64,000 bases of DNA from Thermosphaera aggregans (GTDB taxonomy: Archaea; Thermoproteota; Thermoprotei_A; Sulfolobales; Desulfurococcaceae): positions 548,582 through 612,581 of the forward strand of contig NZ_CP063144.1 in NCBI RefSeq assembly GCF_014962245.1, given 5' to 3'. The notes beneath the pieces were generated by a model. It saw only the letters and a program-made list of their open reading frames with translations, was not told where the DNA came from and searched no databases. The number at the start of each line of letters is the position of its first letter. The first letter of the stretch is position 1. A program made the position numbers and the translations under genes. Below are positions 7,938 through 16,153 of the stretch, one piece after another.

Positions 7938-8936
7938 TCACCCGTTTCCCTGAGCCAGCTCTCTAGCGGCAACAACGAATCCTATTAGGATTGTTGAATA
8001 GTAGAAAAGAGTTCTGTAGCTAACAACGATGGATGGTGGAAGAATGATTGATAAGCCGTATTCTGAAGATATGCTTCCACCGGGCGTGGGTATTGAACCC
8101 ATGCTCATCATGAAGTAGTATGCTATAACGCCTTCTAGTAGGTAGTTGCCACCTGCCAGGAAGAATATAGCTAAGCCCCAGGTTGTGTTATAAACTATTG
8201 TCAGCGCAACCAGCACGAGCACCCCGGTGAAACCTATTTTAGACGATATCTCCCTGTATCCGTTTGAAAACTTCACAAACCTCTCATAGAATGCGGGGAG
8301 TCTTGCGGATATTTTCAGCAGGAGTGAATTATTTGAGCGCCCACTATTCCGTTTAATAAAATAACTCATTGACAGCCATGAGGTAACCATGAAGGATGCG
8401 ACAAGTACTACCGGGATTGAAACCGGGATGTAGAGGAGGGCTGGTATTAGGGCCACTGTGTTGACAAGTATCACGTCGTAGTAGACCTCGTAGAGAGCTA
8501 GCGCGTACAATTCCTCTATATCCTTACCCATGATTTTTCTAAGGAATGCAGCCCTAGCCGGCTCCCCGCCTATGGCTGATGGGGTGATGTTCGCGACTAA
8601 ACCTCCTAGTAAGCGGGCTTTCAGAGAAGCTTTAAGGCTAAGCCTGTAACCGTAGATTTTTCCCACAAGATATTTCAGCCTCACCGCTGAGATAAACCAG
8701 CCTGCCATGAGAACCGTGAAGGATGCCAACCCTTTCCACGAGACCAGGTCTTTAAATCCTTCGTACCCGGCTGTCAGGATACTGTAAGCTAGTATTACAA
8801 GGGTTACCATTAACAGCGTGGCAATGATTTTCCTCCAGTTAGCCGCCAGCGTTGAGGGCAATGCAGCAACCTTTAACCTATTAGTTATCGTTACGTATTT
8901 AAAACCTGAAATATATACGTTCGTTAAGGTGTTCAA
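7938..8936 (-). CDS. Flippase-like LPG-synthase-TM (UPF0104) membrane protein
   Basis: A 332-residue integral membrane protein with about eight hydrophobic segments. It fits the lysylphosphatidylglycerol synthase transmembrane family (UPF0104), whose members flip lipids or lipid-linked sugars. The landmark is LVANITPSAIGGEPARAAFLRK near residue 110-135, a conserved cytoplasmic loop of the family, plus a late segment with SMGSIPTPGGSISSEYGL. There is no C-terminal synthetase domain, as is usual in archaea. Its start faces the divergent aRF1 gene across a 40-nt gap. A role in S-layer glycan or archaeal lipid handling is an inference from the family. Confidence 0.8.
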   Translation of the reverse strand: MNTLTNVYISGFKYVTITNRLKVAALPSTLAANWRKIIATLLMVTLVILAYSILTAGYEGFKDLVSWKGLASFTVLMAGWFISAVRLKYLVGKIYGYRLSLKASLKARLLGGLVANITPSAIGGEPARAAFLRKIMGKDIEELYALALYEVYYDVILVNTVALIPALLYIPVSIPVVLVASFMVTSWLSMSYFIKRNSGRSNNSLLLKISARLPAFYERFVKFSNGYREISSKIGFTGVLVLVALTIVYNTTWGLAIFFLAGGNYLLEGVIAYYFMMSMGSIPTPGGSISSEYGLSIILPPSIVVSYRTLFYYSTILIGFVVAARELAQGNG

Positions 8937-8976
8937 GGGATGAGTCTTTAGCTATAGTGAGGAACAGCTTGAATCA

Positions 8977-10068
8977 ATGCGCGTGGATAAGCAAAAGCTT
9001 AGAGAAATAGTTAGGGAGCTTAAAAAGTGGAAGGCACATGCTACAATCCTGCTCAGCCTGTACGTCCCTCCTGGAAGACCCGTTAGCGATGTCTTAAACA
9101 TGCTGAGGCAGGAGCTATCCATCACAGACAACATTAAGCTGAAGAAGACCAAGTCTGCTGTTCAAAGAGCTCTCTCAATGGCTATAGACAGGCTCAGCAA
9201 GATCCCGAAGATCCCGGACAAGGGGCTGGTGTTGTTCGCCGGCGAGAACCCGGATACCGGGGAATCAATACTGGTAATGCTGATCCCTCCGGAGGAGGTT
9301 CCAGTATATTTCTACAGAACCGATAAGCACTTCCACACAGAGTTTCTCGAGGAGATGGTTTCCGAGTCCAACATCATTGGGCTTCTCCTCATAGAAAGGG
9401 ATGCGGCAACGATCGGCATGCTTAAAGGAAACAGGCTGAAGATTGTCGAGGAGCTTGAGGACTACATCCCTGGTAAGCATGAGAAGGGTGGTCAGAGCCA
9501 GCGGAGGTACGACAGGATTATTGAGCAAATGGTTGAAGAGTTTTACAAGAGGGTTGGAGAGCATGCTAACAGAGTCTTCCTACCACTTCACGAGCAGGGG
9601 AAGTTGAAGGGGATTCTAGTAGGCGGCCCAGCCTATGCGAAGTACGACTTCCTGGAGAAGGACTACCTGGATTACAGGCTGAAGAAGATTGTCCTGCCGG
9701 AGCTGATAGATGTAGGGTATCAGGGTGAGGCAGGCCTCAGGGAAATGATCTTGAAGGCTGGAGACCTGCTGAAGGAGCAGGAGTATGCAGATCTTTTAAA
9801 ATACATTGAAGAGTTCAAACTACACCTAGCAAAGGACGACGGGCTTATCGTGTACGGTGAGGAAGAGGTTAGGAATGCTCTGGAGATGGGGATGGTTGCA
9901 GTGCTGATTATTAGTGAGGAGCGCGAGGATGTTGAGCAGTGGCTAGAGCTGGCTAAGAAGGGCGGGGCTAAGGCGCTGGTTCTCAGCAGTGATGTTCCAG
10001 AATCAGAATGGTTTAACAAGACATTCAACGGGTTAGCAGGTATTCTCCGCGTAAGACTATACAGTTAA
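8977..10068 (+). CDS. prf1: Peptide chain release factor aRF1
   Basis: The archaeal class-1 release factor (363 residues), which reads all three stop codons in the ribosomal A site and triggers peptidyl-tRNA hydrolysis. The catalytic GGQ is at 171-173 (KHEKGGQSQRR) in the middle domain. In the N-terminal domain the stop-decoding NIKS loop reads NIKL (52-55) and the YxCxxxF loop reads YRTDKHF (113-119), so Ser and Cys positions are changed to Leu and Thr. I believe similar changes occur in other Crenarchaeota but cannot verify that here. The C-terminal domain (about 270-363) contacts ABCE1 and aIF-like GTPases. ATG start; the rest of the protein is full length and canonical. Confidence 0.97.
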   Translation: MRVDKQKLREIVRELKKWKAHATILLSLYVPPGRPVSDVLNMLRQELSITDNIKLKKTKSAVQRALSMAIDRLSKIPKIPDKGLVLFAGENPDTGESILVMLIPPEEVPVYFYRTDKHFHTEFLEEMVSESNIIGLLLIERDAATIGMLKGNRLKIVEELEDYIPGKHEKGGQSQRRYDRIIEQMVEEFYKRVGEHANRVFLPLHEQGKLKGILVGGPAYAKYDFLEKDYLDYRLKKIVLPELIDVGYQGEAGLREMILKAGDLLKEQEYADLLKYIEEFKLHLAKDDGLIVYGEEEVRNALEMGMVAVLIISEEREDVEQWLELAKKGGAKALVLSSDVPESEWFNKTFNGLAGILRVRLYS

Positions 10069-10123
10069 ATGGTAACACGTCCTCGATAACGTTATTAAGT
10101 TTCAAAAACCAATATATTAGTAG

Positions 10124-10405
10124 GTGTCTCCTACAGTGGGTGAGCTAAGACTCGATCCTTCATTCAGGAGAGAACTCATCTCCCTAATAATCAACGCCGG
10201 CCTCGAAGAAGACTTCATCGAATGGCTGAAGACCCAGGGAAGGACTCACATAATAGGCAAGATGGATAACGTGCCGGACGAACTGCTACTGGTTTATATT
10301 AGGGAGAAAAAGCTCACTGTTGAAGAAGAAACGGTCATACCGGAAAGGGTTGAGGCCGGCCCCGAGGACGACTTGTATATTAAGAGCAGGGAAGGGAGAA
10401 GATAG
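10124..10405 (+). CDS. Small conserved-type crenarchaeal protein
   Basis: A 93-residue acidic protein (89 if it starts at GTG 10136) that I do not recognise. The body is helical (FRRELISLIINAGLEEDFIEWLK) and the tail is polar and rich in Glu/Asp. It has no cysteines, no membrane segment and no clear nucleotide-binding motif. The start at GTG 10124 follows TTATTAAG at about 10091, which is at a good promoter distance for a nearly leaderless transcript. It lies 55 nt after aRF1 and may be read with it. Codon use matches aRF1. Confidence 0.6.
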   Translation: MSPTVGELRLDPSFRRELISLIINAGLEEDFIEWLKTQGRTHIIGKMDNVPDELLLVYIREKKLTVEEETVIPERVEAGPEDDLYIKSREGRR

Positions 10406-10460
10406 CCTTTTCTAGCTTACGGTGATTGTTTTTAAACCGTGATGTTCACGGCAAAGGATT

Positions 10461-10537
10461 GAGGCCGGGAGTGACCCGACCCATGCTCACTCTTCCCCCG
10501 GTACTCGGGGGCGTTGCATGGGCACCGGGGTCACACG
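10461..10537. ncRNA. Structured RNA candidate between convergent genes
   Basis: A GC-rich element that can fold into three stacked helices: GTGACCC (10471-10477) with GGGTCAC (10528-10534), CCCATGC (10480-10486) with GCATGGG (10516-10522), and CCCCCG (10495-10500) with CGGGGG (10506-10511) around a 5-nt loop. All 20 pairs are Watson-Crick. It lies in the 163-nt space between the ends of two convergent genes, which are otherwise AT-rich. TATA-like TTTTTAAA (10429-10436) fits a plus-strand transcript from about 10460; TTTAAAAC read on the minus strand (10568-10561) fits the reverse. A separate small hairpin (CCGTGA/TCACGG) precedes it at about 10438-10452. It does not fit tRNA, C/D or H/ACA rules well. 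Confidence 0.45.
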
Positions 10538-10568
10538 TTGAAAAATATTCTCTCGGGGAGTTTTAAAC

Positions 10569-11603
10569 CTATTTAACCTCTATCTCGGGTGATTTAGAAG
10601 CTTTAATGTTCAGGGAAGCCTCTGCTATCCCATTAGAGTATCTTACGATCCTTCTTAAACTGTCGCATACCATTACTAGGAATGCTTTCTCACGCTCCTC
10701 CATTTTAGCCGGGATTATATCCTCGTATAGAACCTTGTCTATCTGCTCGACAACCTCTTTCGCGCCCTGGATGACTTCTTCAGCACCTCTTCTACTCTGG
10801 CTGTATAAAGCCTCCATTGCCTTGTTGAATATTTCCAGGGCCTTGTATGAAATGTTTTCAACCATGTCTACTCTAGCTATTTTCTCAGTTCTCAATAATC
10901 TTTTAGCAATGTTGGTGGCGTGATCAGCTATTCTCTCAAGGTTCCTGGCTATAATCCTGTAGTTCATTGCTTCGATAATGTTTGAAAGGCCTAGTTCGTG
11001 CTGGACTCTGACATCGATTAAAGCCATTGACAGCTCCCTAACTATCATGTGATGGAACCTGTCTGCCTCGTCATCTCTCTGAATGACTGCTTCAGCCAGG
11101 TTCCTGTTATTGCTCAGTAACGCCTCCACCCCGTCCTGCAGCATATTGTTCACAATTAAATGTAGCCTGCGGAGAGCACTCACTATTGGGAGCTCCTTAA
11201 TATTCAGCAGTATTTTGAAAGTTACAGCGTTGTAGGATTCCTCGACAACCTCGACGCCTGCGAGCTTCACCCTTGCAAGGTTCTTTATATCGCTGACTCT
11301 CTTTGCGAGATTGGGCAAGCTGGGGTCGAAAAGTATTGTGATATTGCTGTAGCCGGATAAGTAAGCCGCGACCAGCATTCTGAAAACCTGCTCCGTCGGG
11401 ATGTCTGCTGAAACCTTGATTGTTGACTGTGATTGAAACACCTCCATTTCAGGCGGTATTATTACGAGCTTCCCCTCGTACTCGTAGACATATACGTGAT
11501 CGCCGCTTTTCAGCTTAACAGCGTCAACCCACTCTTTTGGAAGTGTGATTATAAACGATGATGAGCCTGTTTTTTGAACCTTCCTTCTCTCTATATTGGG
11601 CAT
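10569..11603 (-). CDS. AbrB-PhoU phosphate uptake regulator
   Basis: A 344-residue protein joining an N-terminal SpoVT/AbrB-type DNA-binding domain (residues about 1-50, with RKVQKTGSSSFIITLPKEWV and KSGDHVYVYEYEGKLVIIPP) to PhoU-like helical bundles (about 120-335, with repeated acidic patches such as IQRDDEADRFHHMIVRE and RIADHATNIAKRL). PhoU domains bind metal clusters and restrain phosphate uptake; in archaea the AbrB fusion is thought to regulate phosphate genes directly. It is not beside the PiT transporter at 32.6 kb but probably acts in the same response. ATG at 11603; its promoter is in the AT-rich 185-nt gap upstream. Confidence 0.88.
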   Translation of the reverse strand: MPNIERRKVQKTGSSSFIITLPKEWVDAVKLKSGDHVYVYEYEGKLVIIPPEMEVFQSQSTIKVSADIPTEQVFRMLVAAYLSGYSNITILFDPSLPNLAKRVSDIKNLARVKLAGVEVVEESYNAVTFKILLNIKELPIVSALRRLHLIVNNMLQDGVEALLSNNRNLAEAVIQRDDEADRFHHMIVRELSMALIDVRVQHELGLSNIIEAMNYRIIARNLERIADHATNIAKRLLRTEKIARVDMVENISYKALEIFNKAMEALYSQSRRGAEEVIQGAKEVVEQIDKVLYEDIIPAKMEEREKAFLVMVCDSLRRIVRYSNGIAEASLNIKASKSPEIEVK

Positions 11604-11788
11604 GAGTATATCACCACTTTTTTAATACATTTGTAATTATCATACAATATTTAATTTATGTACAAAACGTTTTTATATATTTACCGATAATCTAAGTGAA
11701 AAATAAGTACATGCTATACGAGTAATAAGAGTATTAGGAATCTTATACGTAAAAGTTAATTAATCCTTTAACATTAATGTAGAATTGA

Positions 11789-11891
11789 GCCGGGGTGGCC
11801 GAGCGGTCTAAGGCGGCGGGCTGCAGGGCTATTAAGCGCTCAGGGTTCACGGACACCCGTTTCACCGCGGGTTCGAATCCCGCCCCCGGCT
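11789..11891 (+). tRNA. tRNA-Cys (GCA) with a canonical intron
   Basis: Acceptor GCCGGGG (11789-11795) pairs with CCCCGGC (11884-11890); the T-arm is GCGGG-TTCGAAT-CCCGC (11867-11883). The anticodon stem GCGGG/CCCGT encloses CTGCAG, a 28-nt intron (about 11827-11854), and A38, so the intron is at the usual 37/38 site and the anticodon is GCA. The discriminator T (11891) is the U73 identity base expected for cysteine. The short variable loop excludes tRNA-Ser or tRNA-Leu, which the D-arm first suggests. CCA is not encoded. The exact splice sites were placed from the loop geometry, not from a full bulge-helix-bulge fold. Confidence 0.88.
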
Positions 11892-11912
11892 CTCATCAAC
11901 CTGTGAAACAGC

Positions 11913-12440
11913 TTACTGCATCATTACGAGATGCTCCAGCTCCTCCGGTATTCCATTAGTTCTCGCTATCTCACGGAACACTAGAGCGCTAGGGCGGAGA
12001 TATCTTTTCTTTGTTTTAAAGTCGACCATGACTAGTCCAAACCTCTGCCTGAACCCCTGGGCCCACTCGTAATTGTCTGTCAGGCTCCAGTGGAGATAGC
12101 CTTTCACAGGTATTCCCTCGTTTACTGCTTTCCACACGTTGTAGACGTGGGAGACAAGGTATGCAGGTCTTAACGCATCCCTACTATCTGAAACCCCGTT
12201 CTCAGTCACGATCAAGTCGACTCTGTAACGGTTGAAGAGTTCTTTCAACAGTAGGTAGAGTCCTTCAGGATAAGCCTCCCATCCGAAATCGCTGCACGGG
12301 TTTCCAGCAGGGCTGTATCCTCTGGGAGTGCAGGTGTACCCGTATCCGGGTTTTAAAACTGGCTTGCCGTTGACGAATTGGAAGACTACACGACTGTAGT
12401 AGTTAACGCCCAGCCAGTCGAGCCGGCTAGCGCTGCCCAC
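11913..12440 (-). pseudogene. Beta-glycosidase GH1, C-terminal remnant
   Basis: About 170 residues matching the last third of an archaeal family-1 beta-glycosidase (full length about 480). The nucleophile Glu is present in VTENGVSD and the aglycone-site block YLHWSLTDNYEWAQGF is intact, with DWLGVNYYSR at the front. The N-terminal two thirds, including the barrel start and the acid/base Glu (the NEP motif), are missing. The frame is open back to 12440, where the DNA passes into an MFS transporter N-terminus in another frame. It cannot encode an active enzyme. It reads very like the beta-glycosidases of Thermosphaera and Sulfolobus. The remnant ends 21 nt after tRNA-Cys. Confidence 0.9.
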
Positions 12441-12871
12441 GAGTAGTTCCTGCCCACGTTAACCCTGTCCTCTAAAACACTGCTTAACGCAATGGTCACT
12501 GCTAGGTTGTGTGAGAAAGCATACCCTGCAACAGCAAGGATTTTCAAAACCCAGTTCTCAACCGTGAAAAGATGCCAGAGCAGTAAGCTTCCAAGGAGCG
12601 ATAGCCAGAGAACCCTTCTCCTCCCGTAGACATCGCTCAAGCCTCCTACAATGAAGGAGAAAAGAGCGGGAGTGTACTCCGCGCTTACAAGGTAGAAGAC
12701 AAACCACTCCCCGTACACGTCGTTCCCGTAGAGAGGGCGTGAGATCACAACGTACATTGAATAAGCAGTATTCAGCAATCCAAGACCCATCAGATACTTC
12801 AGGCTGATCCTATTCCCCAATAAACCCCGACCTATAGAAAAACATTTAAGAAGGGAAATATAAGCGAACAA
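12386..12871 (-). pseudogene. MFS transporter, N-terminal remnant
   Basis: About 160 residues with the first four to five membrane segments of a major facilitator transporter. The family loop motif between helices 2 and 3 is present as GGLSDVYGRRRVL. Full MFS proteins have about 400 residues and 12 helices; here the frame ends at 12386, shortly after a segment with AALAGSTGWAL that still looks like helix 5. The final 55 nt overlap, in a different frame, the glycosidase remnant. The simplest reading is a deletion that removed the transporter's C-terminus and the glycosidase's N-terminus. The transporter probably carried the glycosidase's substrate or product. Confidence 0.82.
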
Positions 12872-12907
12872 GCCCTCTAAAAGAGGTTTTACAGGTTAAA
12901 AAAGAAA

Positions 12908-14305
12908 CTACTTGTACTCCTGTATAATCTCCCACTGCCTCTGCGCAATAATATCCAAAGCCTCAGCAGGGGAAACCTCCCTTGCAACAGCCATGTTCAA
13001 ATACAGCTGCTGAACCTCCAGCAGCCGCCCATAGAACGGGACGTTCCAGAAGTCTTTCGCATACTTCACAGCCTCGGTGAAAACTCTTGCCCACGGCTTC
13101 GAGTCAAGGAACTCGGGATCCTGCGCCACCGACTTCCTCGCGGTGAACCCCACTCTCATAGAGTACTCCTTGTAAGCGACAGTGTAGAACCATTTCAGGA
13201 ACAGCTTAGCCTCCTCCTTATTCTTCGAGTACGAGCTTATCACTAATGGCTGGCCTCCCAGCGTGGTATACCTCGTGCCGTTGTGATGAGGCTGTATTGC
13301 CACCCCGGTTGCATTATAAACCCTGGATGTGTTGGGGTCGAACAATGCCGGGGCCATTGATGGCCATAGAATCGTCATTGCAACCCTACCTTGTGCATAA
13401 AGGGATATGACCTTGTCGTAGTCGAAGGTTGCAGGGCCCGGCGGCATGTAGTTGGTGAGGTCGACGAAGAATGTTAAAGCCTCCTTAGCCTTAGTGCTGT
13501 TGATATAGTTAACCGGGTTCTTAGTTACAGGATCCCATAGCTCCGCTCCCCAGCTCCAGAACACGCTCAGGAAAAAGCATGAGATGTAATCGTAGTCCCT
13601 GGACAATACGAGGGCTAAGCCGTAGAAGTCCTCTGTCAACGTTTTCCCTGCCAATGTCTCACCAGCCTTCCTTGTAAAGAACTCTGCAATGTCTTTTAAC
13701 TGAACCCAGTCTAAGTTCTTCCACTCCTCCAAAGTTGTCGGCAGATCGTACCCGTACCTAGCCCTGAACGCGGCTCTCTCATCCGGGTGGTTGAAGAGGT
13801 CTGTCCTGAAGTATAGGAGAGGGGTTGCATCAGCATACCCGGGTATTGCCACGTAGTTGTCACTGCCCTGTGGGTAAGCAGTGTAGAAGTATACAAGGTT
13901 CTCGAAAGTATCGTTCAGAACCGCATACTTGAGATCAGGATCGTTGAGTATGTAGTCCTTTAAAGATATTATGTGGCCTCCTTCATACAGCTCTCCAAGC
14001 CATTGACTATCAGCGAAAATAATGTCTACCTCGCTACTCTTAGCAGTCATAATGCTTGTTACACGCGTGTAATAGGTACCCCATGGAGTGAAGTCGAATT
14101 TAACGTTAACCTTATACCCAAGCTTCTCCTGAGCATAAGCCGTGAAATCCGCTGCCATCTGCTCCATTATCTTACCAGGCTCCCATTCAGGGCTTAGAAT
14201 AACGATGGTTACTTCCTTAGCTGGAGGTTGCGTCAAATAGTAGGCGGCAACAGCGACAATAATAATAGCTATAACTAGAATACCCACTAGCAGGGATGTT
14301 TTCAA
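12908..14305 (-). CDS. Sugar ABC transporter substrate-binding protein
   Basis: An extracellular solute-binding protein of family 1 (carbohydrate uptake, CUT1 type), about 465 residues. An N-terminal membrane anchor (VGILVIAIIIVAVAAYYL) with no lipobox cysteine is followed by two alpha/beta lobes (VTIVILSPEWEPGKIMEQMA, then DIIFADSQWLGELYEGG). It should tether to the membrane and deliver an oligosaccharide to the permeases encoded across the divergent promoter. Sugar specificity cannot be read from sequence. The start TTG at 14305 has GGTGGG just upstream; a longer frame from TTG 14317 is possible. The gene is divergent from the permease-ATPase operon with a dyad operator candidate between. 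Confidence 0.9.
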   Translation of the reverse strand: MKTSLLVGILVIAIIIVAVAAYYLTQPPAKEVTIVILSPEWEPGKIMEQMAADFTAYAQEKLGYKVNVKFDFTPWGTYYTRVTSIMTAKSSEVDIIFADSQWLGELYEGGHIISLKDYILNDPDLKYAVLNDTFENLVYFYTAYPQGSDNYVAIPGYADATPLLYFRTDLFNHPDERAAFRARYGYDLPTTLEEWKNLDWVQLKDIAEFFTRKAGETLAGKTLTEDFYGLALVLSRDYDYISCFFLSVFWSWGAELWDPVTKNPVNYINSTKAKEALTFFVDLTNYMPPGPATFDYDKVISLYAQGRVAMTILWPSMAPALFDPNTSRVYNATGVAIQPHHNGTRYTTLGGQPLVISSYSKNKEEAKLFLKWFYTVAYKEYSMRVGFTARKSVAQDPEFLDSKPWARVFTEAVKYAKDFWNVPFYGRLLEVQQLYLNMAVAREVSPAEALDIIAQRQWEIIQEYK

Positions 14306-14349
14306 TATACCCACCAATATGTATCTACACCATACACATTTATATGTTT

Positions 14350-14370
14350 AACTTAGTCTAAGTTTTATTA
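14350..14370. promoter_or_regulatory. Dyad operator candidate and TATA box in divergent sugar-ABC promoter
   Basis: AACTTAGTCTAAGTT (14350-14364) is a perfect 7+1+7 inverted repeat in the 80-90 nt between the binding-protein gene and the permease gene. It abuts TTTTATTA (14363-14370), a TATA-like box about 29 nt before the GTG start of the permease, which suggests a nearly leaderless transcript. A repressor bound here could shut both promoters. Archaeal sugar regulators such as TrmB bind palindromes in this position, but this sequence is not their known site. Confidence 0.5.
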
Positions 14371-14398
14371 AGTGCGAAGGCTTAGAAAACTATAAAAG

Positions 14399-15313
14399 GT
14401 GTCGGGTTTGGCGCGCTTCTATTTGAAGCGAGGAAAAATGGTGAACCCGTGGCTGCTAATACTTCCAGCTTTCCTGGTTTTGCTAGTTTTCAATATTTTC
14501 CCGCTTATATGGAGCCTAGGCATTTCCTTCCACAGGTTCTCAATAATTATTAGGGAAACGCCTAGGTATGTCGGCGGCTTAAACTATATTACAATGCTAA
14601 CTAGCCCTGAGGCATGGGACAGGTTGCAGAGGACTGGCACCTTCCTCTTCTATTCCCTCCTCTTCCAATTCGGCATAGCTTTAACAGTAGCACTCCTCAT
14701 GTTCGAGGATTTCAAGGGGAAGAGAACACTGCTCACGGTTTTCATGATACCGTTGATGATCGCGCCCATAGCCTCAGCATTATTCTTCAGGTACATGTTT
14801 GATGAAAACCTTGGACCAGTAAACAACTTCCTGGAATCAGTCCTCGGCACACGGGTCTTATGGTTCAGCAACGAGATCAGCCCTCTAGGAATCCCCTATT
14901 CATTGCTAACAGTGATAACGGTTGAAACATGGATATGGACTCCTTTCATAACCTTCCTCCTGATAGCGGGCATAAGCTCCATCCCAGGCGACCTGATAGA
15001 GCAGAGCAGGGTTGATTCTCTAAGATTCCGGTACAAGTTCAGATACATGATACTTCCCTACATCAAGCCCATGCTAGCCATAGCGTTAATCTTCAGATTC
15101 ATGGATGCGTTGAAAACATTCGACTCCATTTACGTCTTAACTGCCGGGGGCCCGGGCTCTACAACGGAGTTAATATCGGTTTACATTTACAAGCTCGCTT
15201 TCGAAAGATGGGATTTTGGTTCTGCAACGGCGATGAGCTACCTGGTCCTTGTCGTGGTGATTTTCATGACGAATGTTTTCATGAGATACGTTCTCGGAGG
15301 TGAGAAGGAGTGA
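14399..15313 (+). CDS. Sugar ABC transporter permease (MalF-like)
   Basis: First permease of the CUT1 transporter, 304 residues with six membrane helices. The EAA cytoplasmic loop that docks the ATPase reads SIPGDLIEQSRVDSLRFRYKFRYMILP (about 198-224). Its consensus EAAxxDGA is changed here to EQSRVDS while keeping the central Asp. It pairs with the next gene product to make the pore. The start is GTG at 14399; TTG at 14408 also has GGTG 6 nt upstream. It leads an operon of two permeases, two ATPases and a small membrane protein, divergent from the binding-protein gene. Confidence 0.92.
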   Translation: MSGLARFYLKRGKMVNPWLLILPAFLVLLVFNIFPLIWSLGISFHRFSIIIRETPRYVGGLNYITMLTSPEAWDRLQRTGTFLFYSLLFQFGIALTVALLMFEDFKGKRTLLTVFMIPLMIAPIASALFFRYMFDENLGPVNNFLESVLGTRVLWFSNEISPLGIPYSLLTVITVETWIWTPFITFLLIAGISSIPGDLIEQSRVDSLRFRYKFRYMILPYIKPMLAIALIFRFMDALKTFDSIYVLTAGGPGSTTELISVYIYKLAFERWDFGSATAMSYLVLVVVIFMTNVFMRYVLGGEKE

Positions 15314-16149
15314 GGGATTATAGGAGGGAGACACGGGTCTACAAGATTCGCAAATACCTGAAGCTGGGGATTCTAATCACTATTGTGGTTATCTACCTGC
15401 TCCCAATCTACGGGATGTTCAACCTTGCCTTCCGCCCCAGGGCTGAAATGTTCACCGGGTTCTTCGTCATAACGCAGCCTACCTTAGAGAACTTCGTAGA
15501 AGCATATGAGTACGGTGCTTACTCAGCGATAGTGAACTCAGCAATCATAACGGCTGGCGGAGTAGGCTTGGCGCTGGCCCTCGCCGTTCTCGCATCATAT
15601 GCTTTCTCAAGGTTTAAGGTGAAAGGTAAGAACCTCCTAATGTTCTACATCTTATCGACAAGAATGATGCCTCCTATAACACTGATAATCCCCATCTTCA
15701 TAATGTACTATACTGTAGGGTTGAAAGGCACATACCTCGGGTTAATCCTAGTATACGGAATGATGGCTCTCCCCCTATCGGTTTGGATGACGAAGAGCTT
15801 CATAGATGACGTGCCCAAGGATATTGATGAAGCCGCGATGATAGATGGGCATTCAACAATGTACATCTTATTCAAAATAGTGCTACCGATGGTTATCCCC
15901 GGGATAGCGGCATCAGCAGCCTTCGCCGCGATAACCATATGGAACGAGTTCCTCTTCGCACTGCTCCTCAGCGGAATAGACACCAAGCCAACCTCAGTAC
16001 TGCTGAGCAGTATAAGAGGGGAAAGGGGCTTCAACTGGGGCAGGGTTGCTGCCATAGAAGTAATATACATTATCCCGATAATAATACTGGTCTTCTGGCT
16101 TCAGAAACACATGCTGCGAGGACTCACTTTTGGAACAGTGAGGAGATAG
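15310..16149 (+). CDS. Sugar ABC transporter permease (MalG-like)
   Basis: Second CUT1 permease, 279 residues, six membrane helices. The EAA loop is canonical for the MalG group: DVPKDIDEAAMIDGHSTMYI (about 165-184) followed by KIVLPMVIPGIAA. GTG start at 15310 overlaps the stop of the first permease by 4 nt, implying translational coupling. It forms the heterodimeric pore with the product of the gene before it. Because this EAA loop is standard and that of its partner is altered, the two docking sites differ, in line with the two unlike ATPases that follow. Confidence 0.93.
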   Translation: MRDYRRETRVYKIRKYLKLGILITIVVIYLLPIYGMFNLAFRPRAEMFTGFFVITQPTLENFVEAYEYGAYSAIVNSAIITAGGVGLALALAVLASYAFSRFKVKGKNLLMFYILSTRMMPPITLIIPIFIMYYTVGLKGTYLGLILVYGMMALPLSVWMTKSFIDDVPKDIDEAAMIDGHSTMYILFKIVLPMVIPGIAASAAFAAITIWNEFLFALLLSGIDTKPTSVLLSSIRGERGFNWGRVAAIEVIYIIPIIILVFWLQKHMLRGLTFGTVRR

Positions 16150-16153
16150 TTTT

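Noticed and set aside
10461-10537. H/ACA guide RNA reading of the structured element
   Set aside because: ACA occurs at 10533-10535, but no internal loop lies about 14-16 nt before it and there is no kink-turn motif.
11789-11891. First read as tRNA-Ser or tRNA-Leu because of the D-arm
   Set aside because: The long insert lies in the anticodon loop, not the variable arm; the variable loop is short, the anticodon is GCA and base 73 is T, so it is tRNA-Cys with an intron.
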